NCBI RefSeq assembly: GCF_018131005.1 | Contig: NZ_JAFCJK010000003.1 | Span: 62,001 to 126,000, forward strand | DNA: 64,000 nt | Source of the DNA: Bradyrhizobium lablabi | GTDB lineage: Bacteria; Pseudomonadota; Alphaproteobacteria; Rhizobiales; Xanthobacteraceae | Direction of reading: 5' to 3' | Part shown: piece after piece, positions 47,756 to 55,841 of the stretch | How positions within the stretch are numbered: position 1 is the stretch's first letter | How the letters are laid out: each line of letters starts with the position of its first letter | The notes under the pieces: model-generated | Databases searched by the model: none | Seen by the model: only the letters and a program-made list of their open reading frames with translations | What the model was told of the DNA's origin: nothing | Program-made: the position numbers and the translations under genes

Positions 47756-48874
47756 ATGCAGGACACATCACCGGCGGCGGCGGTCCGGCACGACAAGGTC
47801 GCTTGGCAACGTATCGCTGCCACCCGAAAAGCCCTGGGGCGAGGATTCGTCGTCCTGGCCTCGCTCGTGCTGGTGACCGTGCTGGTCGTGCAGATCCTGC
47901 ATGTGAGTGGGACGATCACGCCCGGGTTTTCGGACTGGCGGCCGGTGCTCTATGGCTATGTCCTGTGGTCCGTCGCGCTCGGCGTCGGACAGGTGATGGC
48001 CCGCGGCGAACGTGGTCTGCGCGCGCTTTTCCTCTTGCCGGCAGTCCTGTTCACTGTGGCGGTGGTGATTTTTCCTTCTCTGTTCGGATTCTACATCGCC
48101 ACACTGGACTGGAACCTGTCCTCGCTCGAAGGTCCGCACTTCAACGGTCTCAGCAATCTATACGCCCTGTTCCATGACGACTATTACTGGAATGCGCTGG
48201 GCAACATGATCTTCTACACCCTGTCCGTGCTTGGCGAATATGCGATCGCGTTCGGGCTGGCGCTGCTTCTGAATGCCGAGATCCGCGGACGGAAATTCTT
48301 TCGCGTCGTATTTCTGCTGCCGATGATGCTGAGCCCGGTCGCCGTGAGCTGGATGATCGGCAAATCACTGATGGAATACCGTTTCGGCCCGGCGGCGACG
48401 CTGGCGCGCGATCTCGGTTGGGACAATCCGGCGTTTTTCGCCGCACCTTGGATTGCGCGATTCAGCATCCAGGCGATGGATGCCTGGGTCTCGATTCCCT
48501 TCATCATGATCATTCTGCTTGCCGGGCTGCAGGCAATGCCGAAGGAAGTGCTTGAGGCCGCCAAGGTCGACGGCGCCAACGGCTGGCAGTCGTTCTGGCA
48601 TGTCACCTTCCCGATCATGCTGCCGGTCAGCATCACCGTGCTCATCATCCGCATCATCTTCAAGCTGAAGCTTGCCGACATCGTGATCAACGTAACGGCG
48701 GGAGGCCCCGGCGGCGCAACCGATACGGTGTCGAGCTTCATCTATCGCGTCTATCGCGACCGCTCGAATGTCGGATACGGTACAGGGCTCGCGATCTTCT
48801 ATCTGCTGCTCATCATCGTTTTCCTCACGGTACTGTTGCGCCTGTCCCATCGCTGGACGCAAAGAGTCAGCTGA
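47756..48874 (+). CDS. sugar ABC transporter permease 1
   Basis: A 372-residue inner-membrane permease with about seven to eight hydrophobic helices. The EAA loop that contacts the ATPase reads 'EAAKVDGANGWQSFWHVTFPIMLP' (in part). An extra N-terminal helix pair precedes the conserved MalF-type core. The ATG at 47756 is chosen because it begins the coherent sequence; its ribosome-binding site is weak (AAGGCG, rather distant). It follows the binding-protein gene and precedes the second permease by 15 nt. Confidence 0.92.
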   Translation: MQDTSPAAAVRHDKVAWQRIAATRKALGRGFVVLASLVLVTVLVVQILHVSGTITPGFSDWRPVLYGYVLWSVALGVGQVMARGERGLRALFLLPAVLFTVAVVIFPSLFGFYIATLDWNLSSLEGPHFNGLSNLYALFHDDYYWNALGNMIFYTLSVLGEYAIAFGLALLLNAEIRGRKFFRVVFLLPMMLSPVAVSWMIGKSLMEYRFGPAATLARDLGWDNPAFFAAPWIARFSIQAMDAWVSIPFIMIILLAGLQAMPKEVLEAAKVDGANGWQSFWHVTFPIMLPVSITVLIIRIIFKLKLADIVINVTAGGPGGATDTVSSFIYRVYRDRSNVGYGTGLAIFYLLLIIVFLTVLLRLSHRWTQRVS

Positions 48875-48889
48875 CAAGGAGCTATCCAC

Positions 48890-49810
48890 TTGACCACGGT
48901 CGCATCAGTGCCGGTCCGCAAGCGTCGTGGAGCACTCGGCGCGAGAAGGTTCGCAAGCCGCGTTCTGATCTACGCCGCGCTGATCTTCTGGACGTTCATC
49001 TGCCTTTTCCCGATCTACTGGACGGTCACGACCTCGTTCAAGTCAGCCGTCGACGTGACGCAAGGCCACCTGATCCCCTGGCTCGATTTTCTGCCGGACT
49101 GGAAAGGCTGGCGCTCGCTCGGACTATCGCCCGATACAATTCTGAAGACGTCTACCGCCCGCACCGAGTTTATGAGCCGTTTCGTCAACAGCATCCTCAC
49201 CTCGGTCGGCGCTTCGCTGCTGGCCCTGGTACTGGGGTCGCTTGCGGCCTACGGCCTCAGTCGCTTCCGTTACAAGTTCGCCTGGATGCGCAACGATGAC
49301 ATTTTGTTTTTCTTCATGTCCCAGCTGATCCTGCCGCCGGTCGTGCTGGCGCTTCCGTTCCTCGTTCTCTACAAAGCATTGGTGCTGCTCGACACGACGC
49401 TCGGGCTGATCCTGCTATACACGCTGACCGTGCTACCGATCGTGATCTGGATCATGCGCGACCAGTTCAACTCGATCCCGATCGAGCTCGATGAGGCAGC
49501 CTTCGTCGATGGCCTGTCGGTCTGGGGCGCCTTCATCCGCATCATTCTGCCGCTCGCCATTCCGGGCATGGCCGCCGCCTTCATCCTTTCGCTGGTGCTG
49601 TGCTGGAACGAATATTTCTTCGCCGCGCTGTTGACCAGCACGGATGCCAAGACCTTGCCCGTCATGGTGGCGAGCCAAACCGGCTCGCAGGGGATAAACT
49701 GGTGGTCGATGGCGGCCCTATCGACGGCTGCCATCGCGCCGCTCGTTCTGATCGGCATTTTCCTTGAACGCTACATCGTCAGCGGCCTGACCACGGGCGC
49801 GGGAAAATAG
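48890..49810 (+). CDS. sugar ABC transporter permease 2 (MalG type)
   Basis: A 306-residue permease with six predicted helices and the EAA loop 'DEAAFVDGLSVWGAFIRIILP' (in part). The N-terminus has the typical 'FWTFICLFPIYWTVTTSFK' helix. The start is TTG at 48890, with AAGGAG about 10 nt upstream. The next gene is convergent, and no ATP-binding subunit gene follows. In this transporter type the ATPase may be encoded elsewhere and shared. Confidence 0.92.
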   Translation: MTTVASVPVRKRRGALGARRFASRVLIYAALIFWTFICLFPIYWTVTTSFKSAVDVTQGHLIPWLDFLPDWKGWRSLGLSPDTILKTSTARTEFMSRFVNSILTSVGASLLALVLGSLAAYGLSRFRYKFAWMRNDDILFFFMSQLILPPVVLALPFLVLYKALVLLDTTLGLILLYTLTVLPIVIWIMRDQFNSIPIELDEAAFVDGLSVWGAFIRIILPLAIPGMAAAFILSLVLCWNEYFFAALLTSTDAKTLPVMVASQTGSQGINWWSMAALSTAAIAPLVLIGIFLERYIVSGLTTGAGK

Positions 49811-49813
49811 CCT

Positions 49814-50659
49814 TCAGCGCGTCTGCCGTCCGCGTCGCCCGAGATAGACCCGCGTGGCATTGCGCCCGAAAACATTGGCCTTTTCGTCCGACGACATATC
49901 CCCAAGCAAGGTCTCGGCGGCTGCAAACCAACGTTCATAGCCTCCCGCTAGATTGACGACCGGCCAGTCGCTTCCCCAGATCAGACGTTTCGGCCCGAAG
50001 CAGGCGCGGACATGGTCCACGGCCTCACGCAAATCGTTGAGTTGCCAATCCGGCGCGGCTTCCGTCACGAGACCCGATAATTTGCAGACGATGTTGGGCC
50101 GTTTGGCGAGCAGCGCGACGTCTTCCTTCCAGCCGTCGATATCCCGGCTCCTGAGCCCCGGCTTGGCACAATGATCCAGCACGAATTGCAGATCGGGATG
50201 GCGGTCGACCACCTGCACGAGTCTCAGCACGTGGCGCGGCAGCACCAGCGCGTCGAACACCAGACCTTGTCTGGCCATTGCCGCCAGCAACGGGACCAGT
50301 TCCGACCTCAACAACCAATCGTCGTCCGCGATGTCCTGCACCATCGGCCGCAAACCAACCAACAGCTTCTTCTCCGCCAGGGCTTCGATGCGTTCCACAG
50401 CATCGCCGGCCTCGAAATCCGCCCATCCAACCACGCCGCGTACCACATCTGCCGCTTCGGCAATATCGAGCAGGAAGATCGTCTCGGCCTCGGTCGGCGC
50501 TGCCTGCACCAGGATCGTGCCGTCGATCCTTGCCGCAGCCAGAAGCGGTGTCAGGTCCGCAAGATGGAAGTCGCGATAAATCGGCGCGAGATCGGATGTC
50601 AGCCAGCCGTAATCGCCGCGCGCGCGCGTCCAGAGGTGATGATGCGCATCGATCCGCAT
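49814..50659 (-). CDS. amidohydrolase family lactonase (L-fuconolactonase-like)
   Basis: A 281-residue TIM-barrel metal hydrolase. The N-terminal 'IDAHHHLWTRARGDYGWL' supplies the HxH metal site, and 'VLDHCAKPGL' and 'LIWGSDWPVVN' (Asp near residue 225) complete it. This is the pattern of L-fuconolactonase/L-rhamnonolactonase (amidohydrolase_2) enzymes, which open the lactone made by the sugar dehydrogenase. Its start overlaps the stop of the aldo/keto reductase gene by one base (TGATG), so the two are translationally coupled and probably catalyse successive steps. Confidence 0.9.
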   Translation of the reverse strand: MRIDAHHHLWTRARGDYGWLTSDLAPIYRDFHLADLTPLLAAARIDGTILVQAAPTEAETIFLLDIAEAADVVRGVVGWADFEAGDAVERIEALAEKKLLVGLRPMVQDIADDDWLLRSELVPLLAAMARQGLVFDALVLPRHVLRLVQVVDRHPDLQFVLDHCAKPGLRSRDIDGWKEDVALLAKRPNIVCKLSGLVTEAAPDWQLNDLREAVDHVRACFGPKRLIWGSDWPVVNLAGGYERWFAAAETLLGDMSSDEKANVFGRNATRVYLGRRGRQTR

Positions 50660-51696
50660 CAGGCCGGCACCGATGATGGGACAGGCGCGTTCGCGTCAAG
50701 AAGGTGCTCAGTCTTCAGATCGCTCCATAGCCCAGCGGGCACCCGGCTGGAGAGTGCCGCCACATTGCGTTCGACCTCGCGCGGGGCTTGCCCGCCCAGC
50801 ACCAGGCTGGCAACGGCAGGATGCCCAAGCGCGAAATGCAATGCCGCGGTGGGCAAGTCCACATTGTGCGCGGCGCAAACCCGCTCGATCTCTGCGACCT
50901 TCTTCATGATTTCAGGCGGCGCATCGCGATAATTGTACTTGGCGCCACTGACCGCGCCAGTTGCGAGAATTCCCGAATTGAAGACACCGCCAAGCATGAC
51001 GCCGATTCCCTGTTGCTGCGCGAGCGGCAGAAATTCCGATAGGGCCGGCTGCTCCAGCAGCGAATAGCGCCCGGCGAGCAGCATGGTGTCGAACGATCCG
51101 GCCTTCGCAAAGCGCACGCACATGTCGGCTTCGTTCACGCCCACACCGATACCCTTAACCACACCCTCGCCGCGCAACTTATCGAGCGCGAGATAGGCGC
51201 CGCTCATGGCTTCATGAAAGCGCTGCTCAATCGCGTCCGCGCCATGAGTCCAGACATCGACATCGTGGATCAGGAGCAAATCGATCCGGTCGGTCCCCAG
51301 CCGCAGCAGCGATTGCTCCACCGAGCGCATCGTTCCATCATAGGAATAGTCGAATATGGCCCGGTGCGGCTGTCCGCCGACAAATCCGGAATTGTCCGCC
51401 GGGAATTGAAACGGATCCATCCAGCGGCCAACCTTGGTGCAGAGCACGATATCCCGGCGCGGCACTCGCCGAAGCGCCGTCCCACAGCGGTGTTCGGCAA
51501 GGCCGCGCCCGTAAAGCGGTGAGGAATCGAGCAGATTGACGCCGAGCGCGAAGGCCCGTTCGATCGTCGCAATGGCGATGTCGTCGGCAAGCCGAACAAA
51601 GAGATCGCCAAGCGGTGCCGTCCCAAATCCAAGGACGGAGATTTCGAGCCCGGTCCGGCCAAGGACTCGACGGGGCAATGCGGAGACTGCGTCCAT
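50659..51696 (-). CDS. aldo/keto reductase, D-threo-aldose (L-fucose) 1-dehydrogenase-like
   Basis: A 345-residue aldo/keto reductase. The tetrad residues are visible: Asp/Tyr in 'LLDSSPLYGRG', Lys in 'LCTKVGR' and His in 'DLLLIHDVDVW'. Overall it resembles D-threo-aldose 1-dehydrogenase and pyridoxal 4-dehydrogenase, which oxidise L-fucose, D-arabinose or L-galactose to the lactone. With the lactonase encoded directly behind it and FucU and an ABC importer nearby, a non-phosphorylating L-fucose pathway is likely. The dehydratase and aldolase steps are not in the window. Confidence 0.9.
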   Translation of the reverse strand: MDAVSALPRRVLGRTGLEISVLGFGTAPLGDLFVRLADDIAIATIERAFALGVNLLDSSPLYGRGLAEHRCGTALRRVPRRDIVLCTKVGRWMDPFQFPADNSGFVGGQPHRAIFDYSYDGTMRSVEQSLLRLGTDRIDLLLIHDVDVWTHGADAIEQRFHEAMSGAYLALDKLRGEGVVKGIGVGVNEADMCVRFAKAGSFDTMLLAGRYSLLEQPALSEFLPLAQQQGIGVMLGGVFNSGILATGAVSGAKYNYRDAPPEIMKKVAEIERVCAAHNVDLPTAALHFALGHPAVASLVLGGQAPREVERNVAALSSRVPAGLWSDLKTEHLLDANAPVPSSVPA

Positions 51697-52035
51697 TTGG
51701 ATCCCTTTCAGCCGAACGGCGCTGTATCGGATTGGCCCTCAGCAGCCGCTCGCGAATCTGGGCTCTCACTAATCGCGTTTCCACAAGGATTTGATCGGCA
51801 CGCCTCAGTAGCAGATCCGTAATCGCGATGTTAGCACATTGAACCCTGCCGGCGTTGAGCATGACAGCGGCCTAAGACGGACATCGCCGGAGGTCCGAGG
51901 AGCGCCGGGACGCGGACCGATTGATTTACTCGATCATCTCGACCGCCGAGACGAGCCCTTCACCCGGGAAGAAATGGTAGGTAGGCTTCGAGCCGTGGTA
52001 TCATTTCCGTCTGCCGTTATTGCCGGGGATCTGGG
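51697..52035. other. intergenic region without a recognisable gene
   Basis: About 340 nt between divergent starts: the leftward aldose dehydrogenase and the rightward histidine kinase. It holds both promoters; no conserved motif was recognised. Confidence 0.4.
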
Positions 52036-53646
52036 GTGAAGGGGTCGAACAGAAGTCACGTCGACCGGAGATCGGATCGCGATTTTCCGATCGCAATTGC
52101 GACTATTCCAGCTACGGTAGAACAGCGTCGAGCAGCGGTTGGTGTCATTATCGTCCTGGTGATCGTGGCGGCAGCAGTTGCGCCGTTCGCCGGTACGCAG
52201 CTGCCTCGCGTTGATGCGTTTGTGCCGGTACTTCAAACAGTTCTAGCCGTCGCGGATCTCATCACGGCAATTCTCCTTTTTGCGCAATACCGGATATTGC
52301 CAGAGCGAGCCCTCCTTGCGGTGGCGTCCGCCTACCTTTGTAGCGCCTCGTTCGCTTTTTTGCAGACGCTAACATTTCCCGGCGCCTATGCTCCGTCAGG
52401 GCTCATCGGCGACGGCTTCAACAGTCCGGCTTGGTTTTTCGTTCTATGGCACGCGACCTTTCCGCTAGGGATTTTGGCCTACACGCTTCTGAAGGATGGA
52501 CCTGAACCCGTACTGAAAGTCGGCGGATCGGCCGCCACAATGATCGTTCTCACAGTTCTCGGCGTGCTCATCGTCGTCTCTGGATTGGCATGGCTCGCAA
52601 CAGCAGGCGTTGGAAGCCTTCCGGCCTTCTACACGGACAGCGTCATCCGGCAAACTAATCTAGGAAATCAGGTCAATGTCGGCTTGTTGCTTTGGTACAG
52701 CATCGCACTGGTGGTGTTGCTGGCTCGTACACGGACAATTCTCGACGTTTGGCTGATCGTGATCTTGGTGGCGTGGATGCCGAACTTTTTGGTTGCTGCG
52801 CTCGCCAGTTCCGTAAGATTCTCTCTTGGTTGGTACGCGGCTCGCGGCTTTGCGCTCATTGCGAGCTTCCTGCTGCTGAGCGTGCTGCTGACCGAAATGA
52901 CAGTACTGTATTCCCGCCTGGCTAACGCATTCTCTCTGTTGCGCCGTGAACGCGCCAACCGGCTCATGAGCGTGGACGCGGCGACCGCAGCAATCGCCCA
53001 TGAAGTGCGCGCGCCACTAGGGGCAATCACCCTCAACGCAAGTACTGCGCTAGCACTTCTTCGATCCAAGCCAACCGAATTGGAAGAGGTCGACGTCATA
53101 CTCAAGGATATTGAGAGGGATACGCTGCGAGCGAGCGCTGTCATTTCCGGCGTCCGGGCGTTGTTCAAGGAAGCGACGGACAACCGGACGGCCGCGAATC
53201 TATCTGACTGTGCTCGGCAGGTGCTGAATCTTGCAGAAGCGGAATTGCTCGCCAATCAAGTCACCGTAACAACGGAACTTCTGGATAATTACGGGCAAGT
53301 TCATACCGATCCGGCGCAGCTTCAACAGGTCGTTTTGAACCTTGTCAGGAATGCCATTGATGCGATGGTGTCGGTGACTCCTGATAACCGGCGATTGGCG
53401 GTGGCAACCGAGATCAGGAGAGGATCGACTGCCGTGCTAACTATCCAGGACACGGGCGTCGGCATCGCTGAAGAAGATCATGATCGCGTTTTTGATGCGT
53501 TCTTCACCACGAAGACTTCGGGTATGGGATTGGGTCTCGCGATAAGTCGAACAATTGTGGAAAGCCACGGGGGAGCTTTGCGTCTGGTTGGGTCGGGACC
53601 AGCGGGATCAACGTTTGAGGTCACCTTACCAATTAACCCAAGGTAA
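52036..53646 (+). CDS. orphan sensor histidine kinase with MASE4-like membrane domain
   Basis: A 536-residue membrane kinase. Residues about 30-290 hold eight or so hydrophobic helices of the MASE4 type (membrane-associated sensor). HisKA follows with the phospho-acceptor His in IAHEVRAPLGA (about residue 320). HATPase_c has 'LVRNAIDAM', 'DTGVGI' and 'GMGLGLAISRTIVESHGG' (in part). The start is GTG at 52036. No response regulator is nearby. Its stop codon overlaps the first codon of an integrase remnant, so a mobile element has landed or been lost right at its 3' end. Confidence 0.88.
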   Translation: MKGSNRSHVDRRSDRDFPIAIATIPATVEQRRAAVGVIIVLVIVAAAVAPFAGTQLPRVDAFVPVLQTVLAVADLITAILLFAQYRILPERALLAVASAYLCSASFAFLQTLTFPGAYAPSGLIGDGFNSPAWFFVLWHATFPLGILAYTLLKDGPEPVLKVGGSAATMIVLTVLGVLIVVSGLAWLATAGVGSLPAFYTDSVIRQTNLGNQVNVGLLLWYSIALVVLLARTRTILDVWLIVILVAWMPNFLVAALASSVRFSLGWYAARGFALIASFLLLSVLLTEMTVLYSRLANAFSLLRRERANRLMSVDAATAAIAHEVRAPLGAITLNASTALALLRSKPTELEEVDVILKDIERDTLRASAVISGVRALFKEATDNRTAANLSDCARQVLNLAEAELLANQVTVTTELLDNYGQVHTDPAQLQQVVLNLVRNAIDAMVSVTPDNRRLAVATEIRRGSTAVLTIQDTGVGIAEEDHDRVFDAFFTTKTSGMGLGLAISRTIVESHGGALRLVGSGPAGSTFEVTLPINPR

Positions 53647-53954
53647 CCCGGAGTCACCGGCCCTCTTGCCCTTCCTGGCCAAGATGGGGGTACCCGTCGA
53701 TTGCAGGCCGCACGGTCTGCGTAAGACGTTCGGTCGCTTGCTCGCTGATGCCGGGGCTACCGCTCACGAGATCATGGCTGCGCTCGGACATCTGACGGTT
53801 GGCAGAAGCGGAATGTTACGTGCGCGAGGCCGATCGACGGCGCGGCGGACGCCGCGCGATCATGAAGCTTGAGGATCACGAGGCGAACAGAACTCCCCAA
53901 GCCTCTACGTACCGTTTGGGGGAACAGTCGAAAACCGAAGGAAAATCAAGATGA
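53645..53954 (+). pseudogene. tyrosine recombinase (integrase) remnant, C-terminal part, frameshifted
   Basis: The first frame reads '...RPHGLRKTFGRLLADAGATAHEIMAALGH', the HxxR and second-His region of the phage integrase catalytic domain. After 'GHLT' a one-base insertion near 53800 shifts the frame. The continuation 'LAEAECYVREADRRRGGRRAIMKLE' (in part) contains the active-site Tyr and runs to a stop at 53952-53954. The N-terminal two thirds are missing. It lies between the sensor kinase and a tRNA-like repeat, as expected for the relic of an element integrated at a tRNA gene. Confidence 0.82.
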
Positions 53955-53966
53955 GGGAAAGACAGT

Positions 53967-53989
53967 TGGCGCTCCCTAGGGGAATCGAA
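53967..53989 (-). repeat. tRNA-3'-end-like attachment-site repeat, copy 1
   Basis: Read leftward this is TTCGATTCCCCTAGGGAGCGCCA, the T-loop, acceptor strand and CCA end of a tRNA. The sequence before it does not complete a tRNA, so it is a fragment. The 15-bp core TGGCGCTCCCTAGGG (53967-53981) recurs at 56891-56905, next to an intact integrase gene. Together they look like att sites of elements that integrated in a tRNA gene. The tRNA cannot be named from this part. Confidence 0.65.
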
Positions 53990-54112
53990 CGCCGGTCCAG
54001 GAAGACACTGAAATTCAAATGAAAATCAGCTTGGCTGCCTCGTCATTGCTACCACATGGTGCTACCACCAATCAATTGGCGGTGGATACTCCGACGGCAC
54101 CGTTAGTGGCCT

Positions 54113-55390
54113 TTACATAATCAACCGCTGCACTAGCGCCGACTCACTTGAGTAGGTCAAAAGCGCCTCGTGGGTTGCCCGGGTAACCCCAACATACGTC
54201 AGTCGAACACATTCCTCGACCGGTTCGCCGTGGCGGCCGAGCAAGCCCAACCCTGCAATAGCGACGCACGGAAACTCGAGTCCTTTCGCGGTGTGCAAGC
54301 TCAACAGCCGCACCGCTACACGCTTCGTCGAAACTCTGTTCTTGTTGTTCTTGGCCATATCGATCGGCACTTCATGCTTGGCGAGTACCTGAGCAACCCG
54401 CTCCCCAATCCAGTGCTCCGGATAAAGGCAAGCCATTTGCGGCCACTCGTACCCCGCCTTTTTCCGCCCGAGGAACCACTCGGCGATGCAGTGAGCTTCT
54501 GCCTCGATGCTCACACACTGCCGCACTTCTGGCACCAGTCCCTGCCGACCCGCATCTTCGGGCAATAGGATGGCGTGCTCATCATCGGCTATCGTTCCAG
54601 GAGCGCCGATTACGTCCGAAGCGAAGCGTCTCGCGAAGGAAACGATTTGGGCGGTGTTGCGATAGTTAATTTTTAGCACGGTCGTTCTGCCCTGCGCCTC
54701 AATTCCGAGCTGCCTCCACACTGGGCGCTCACGCCCCTTGTAGATGGCCTGTATATCGTCGTAGACGACCATCAGCGCATTCGTGCGTGGGTTCACCATC
54801 TTGGCCGCAAGCGCTAGCCATTGCGGCTCGAAGTCGTGTGCCTCGTCGATTAGGACCGCGTCGTACTGTTCTGTTGGGATATGCCCCTGATCCACAGCCT
54901 TCACGACCTCTGAAACGCTCGCAGCCAGCCGCTTTTCGTAGTCCGGATATTCTCGCTCGGATGGGACGGGAATCCCATAAGTCCGCAGCATCCAGTAACA
55001 CCACGAATGAAAGGTGCGGACCTGAACACGGTCCTCCACGCCGCGATTCTGCATGGTATCCTCAAGCCGCCCGGCGATACCGTTGGCGTAGCACAGGATG
55101 AGCACCGGCTTGGTCGCCGCGCGCGCCAGATATTCGGCTCGAAAGGCAAGGATCAGTGTCTTACCCGATCCAGCGACGCCGCGAATAATTCGATGCCCTT
55201 CTCCCAAGCTGCGCGCGATCTGTTCCTGATGCATGTCCATCGCTGCAAGCGTCCGGTCTGACGGATCAGGCACCATCGGCTCGTCCAGAGGCAGGGCAAT
55301 TTGTCGTATGCGGATTTCGGGAAAGAGCAGCGCGCGCAGCCGGTCGAACTGCGGCATCGACAGAGGCTCTCCGAGACCGTCTCCGATCAA
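54113..55390 (-). CDS. UvrD/Rep-like superfamily 1 helicase, probably N-terminally truncated
   Basis: A 425-residue helicase. Motifs are visible in order: Walker A GVAGSGKT (about residue 73), motif II 'VLIDEAHDFEP' (about 180), 'VVYDDIQAIYKG', 'LKINYRNTAQIVSFAR', and the C-terminal 'LSLHTAKGLEFPCVAIAGLG' and 'RLTYVGVTRATHEALL'. Helicases of this kind usually carry an N-terminal NERD nuclease-like domain of about 180 residues. Here only 'MPQFDRLRALLFPEIRIR' remains before the ATPase core, and an in-frame TAG lies directly before the TTG at 55390. The ATG at 55357 is another start. It lies inside an island of mobile-element relics, so a defence or DNA-processing role is plausible but unproven. 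Confidence 0.82.
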   Translation of the reverse strand: MIGDGLGEPLSMPQFDRLRALLFPEIRIRQIALPLDEPMVPDPSDRTLAAMDMHQEQIARSLGEGHRIIRGVAGSGKTLILAFRAEYLARAATKPVLILCYANGIAGRLEDTMQNRGVEDRVQVRTFHSWCYWMLRTYGIPVPSEREYPDYEKRLAASVSEVVKAVDQGHIPTEQYDAVLIDEAHDFEPQWLALAAKMVNPRTNALMVVYDDIQAIYKGRERPVWRQLGIEAQGRTTVLKINYRNTAQIVSFARRFASDVIGAPGTIADDEHAILLPEDAGRQGLVPEVRQCVSIEAEAHCIAEWFLGRKKAGYEWPQMACLYPEHWIGERVAQVLAKHEVPIDMAKNNKNRVSTKRVAVRLLSLHTAKGLEFPCVAIAGLGLLGRHGEPVEECVRLTYVGVTRATHEALLTYSSESALVQRLIM

Positions 55391-55600
55391 CTACATCCGC
55401 GTCTCTCCGCATCGCCCCGCTCCTGCCAAACAAACGGCCTCCAAGGGCGACGCGGAGAGGAGCTGATAGGTTCCAGCGTGGCCAATGCCGGCATGGACGA
55501 CCGCAGGCGGTGGCTCGAGAGTTAAGATGCCCTCTCAAAAGGCCATCGCTCTAACGACCACTCTACGATTTTACTAGCTCTCGTTGACAGATCATCTGGT

Positions 55601-55690
55601 GGCCATCGATCGCTGGAAGAGGTCGAGCGCTACACTAAGGCGGCGGATCGGAAAAAACTGGCCGATGTGGCAATGGCGAAGTTGAAATGA
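55601..55690 (+). pseudogene. integrase C-terminal tail remnant
   Basis: The last 29 codons of a tyrosine recombinase: 'GHRSLEEVERYTKAADRKK' then 'LADVAMAKLK' and TGA. The active-site Tyr of the ERYT motif is kept. Nothing upstream continues the catalytic domain in frame. The TGA overlaps the ATG of the next frame, so it seems to be the fixed left end of the segment carrying the peptidase gene. It is a different integrase from the 53645 remnant and from the intact one at 56992. Confidence 0.75.
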
Positions 55691-55841
55691 TTATGAACGG
55701 AGATCAAAGCGATCAGATCGGGATTCTAAAATCGCTTTGGAAAAAGAACCAGGCGGGAGTCTGGGTCGTACATGACATTAAGGGAATCAACCTAACCCCC
55801 GCGAAGGCTTTGAAGCAGACTACTTTAAAATCAAAGACGAA
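55687..55841 (+). pseudogene. N-terminal segment of the trypsin-like peptidase gene, separated by a frameshift
   Basis: The frame starting at 55687 (ATG) or 55693 gives 'MNGDQSDQIGILKSLWKKN' and 'GVWVVHDIKGINLTP', up to a run of five C at 55796-55800. One base more there would join it exactly to 'REGFEADYFKIKDEMVLLTQQPG' (in part), the frame of the downstream peptidase. So a one-base loss in the C-tract appears to split one gene of about 400 codons in two. It could also be a sequencing error or programmed frameshifting. Confidence 0.65.

Noticed and set aside
53967..53989. A complete tRNA gene
   Set aside because: Only the T-loop, acceptor strand and CCA end are present; the adjoining sequence cannot form the anticodon and D arms.
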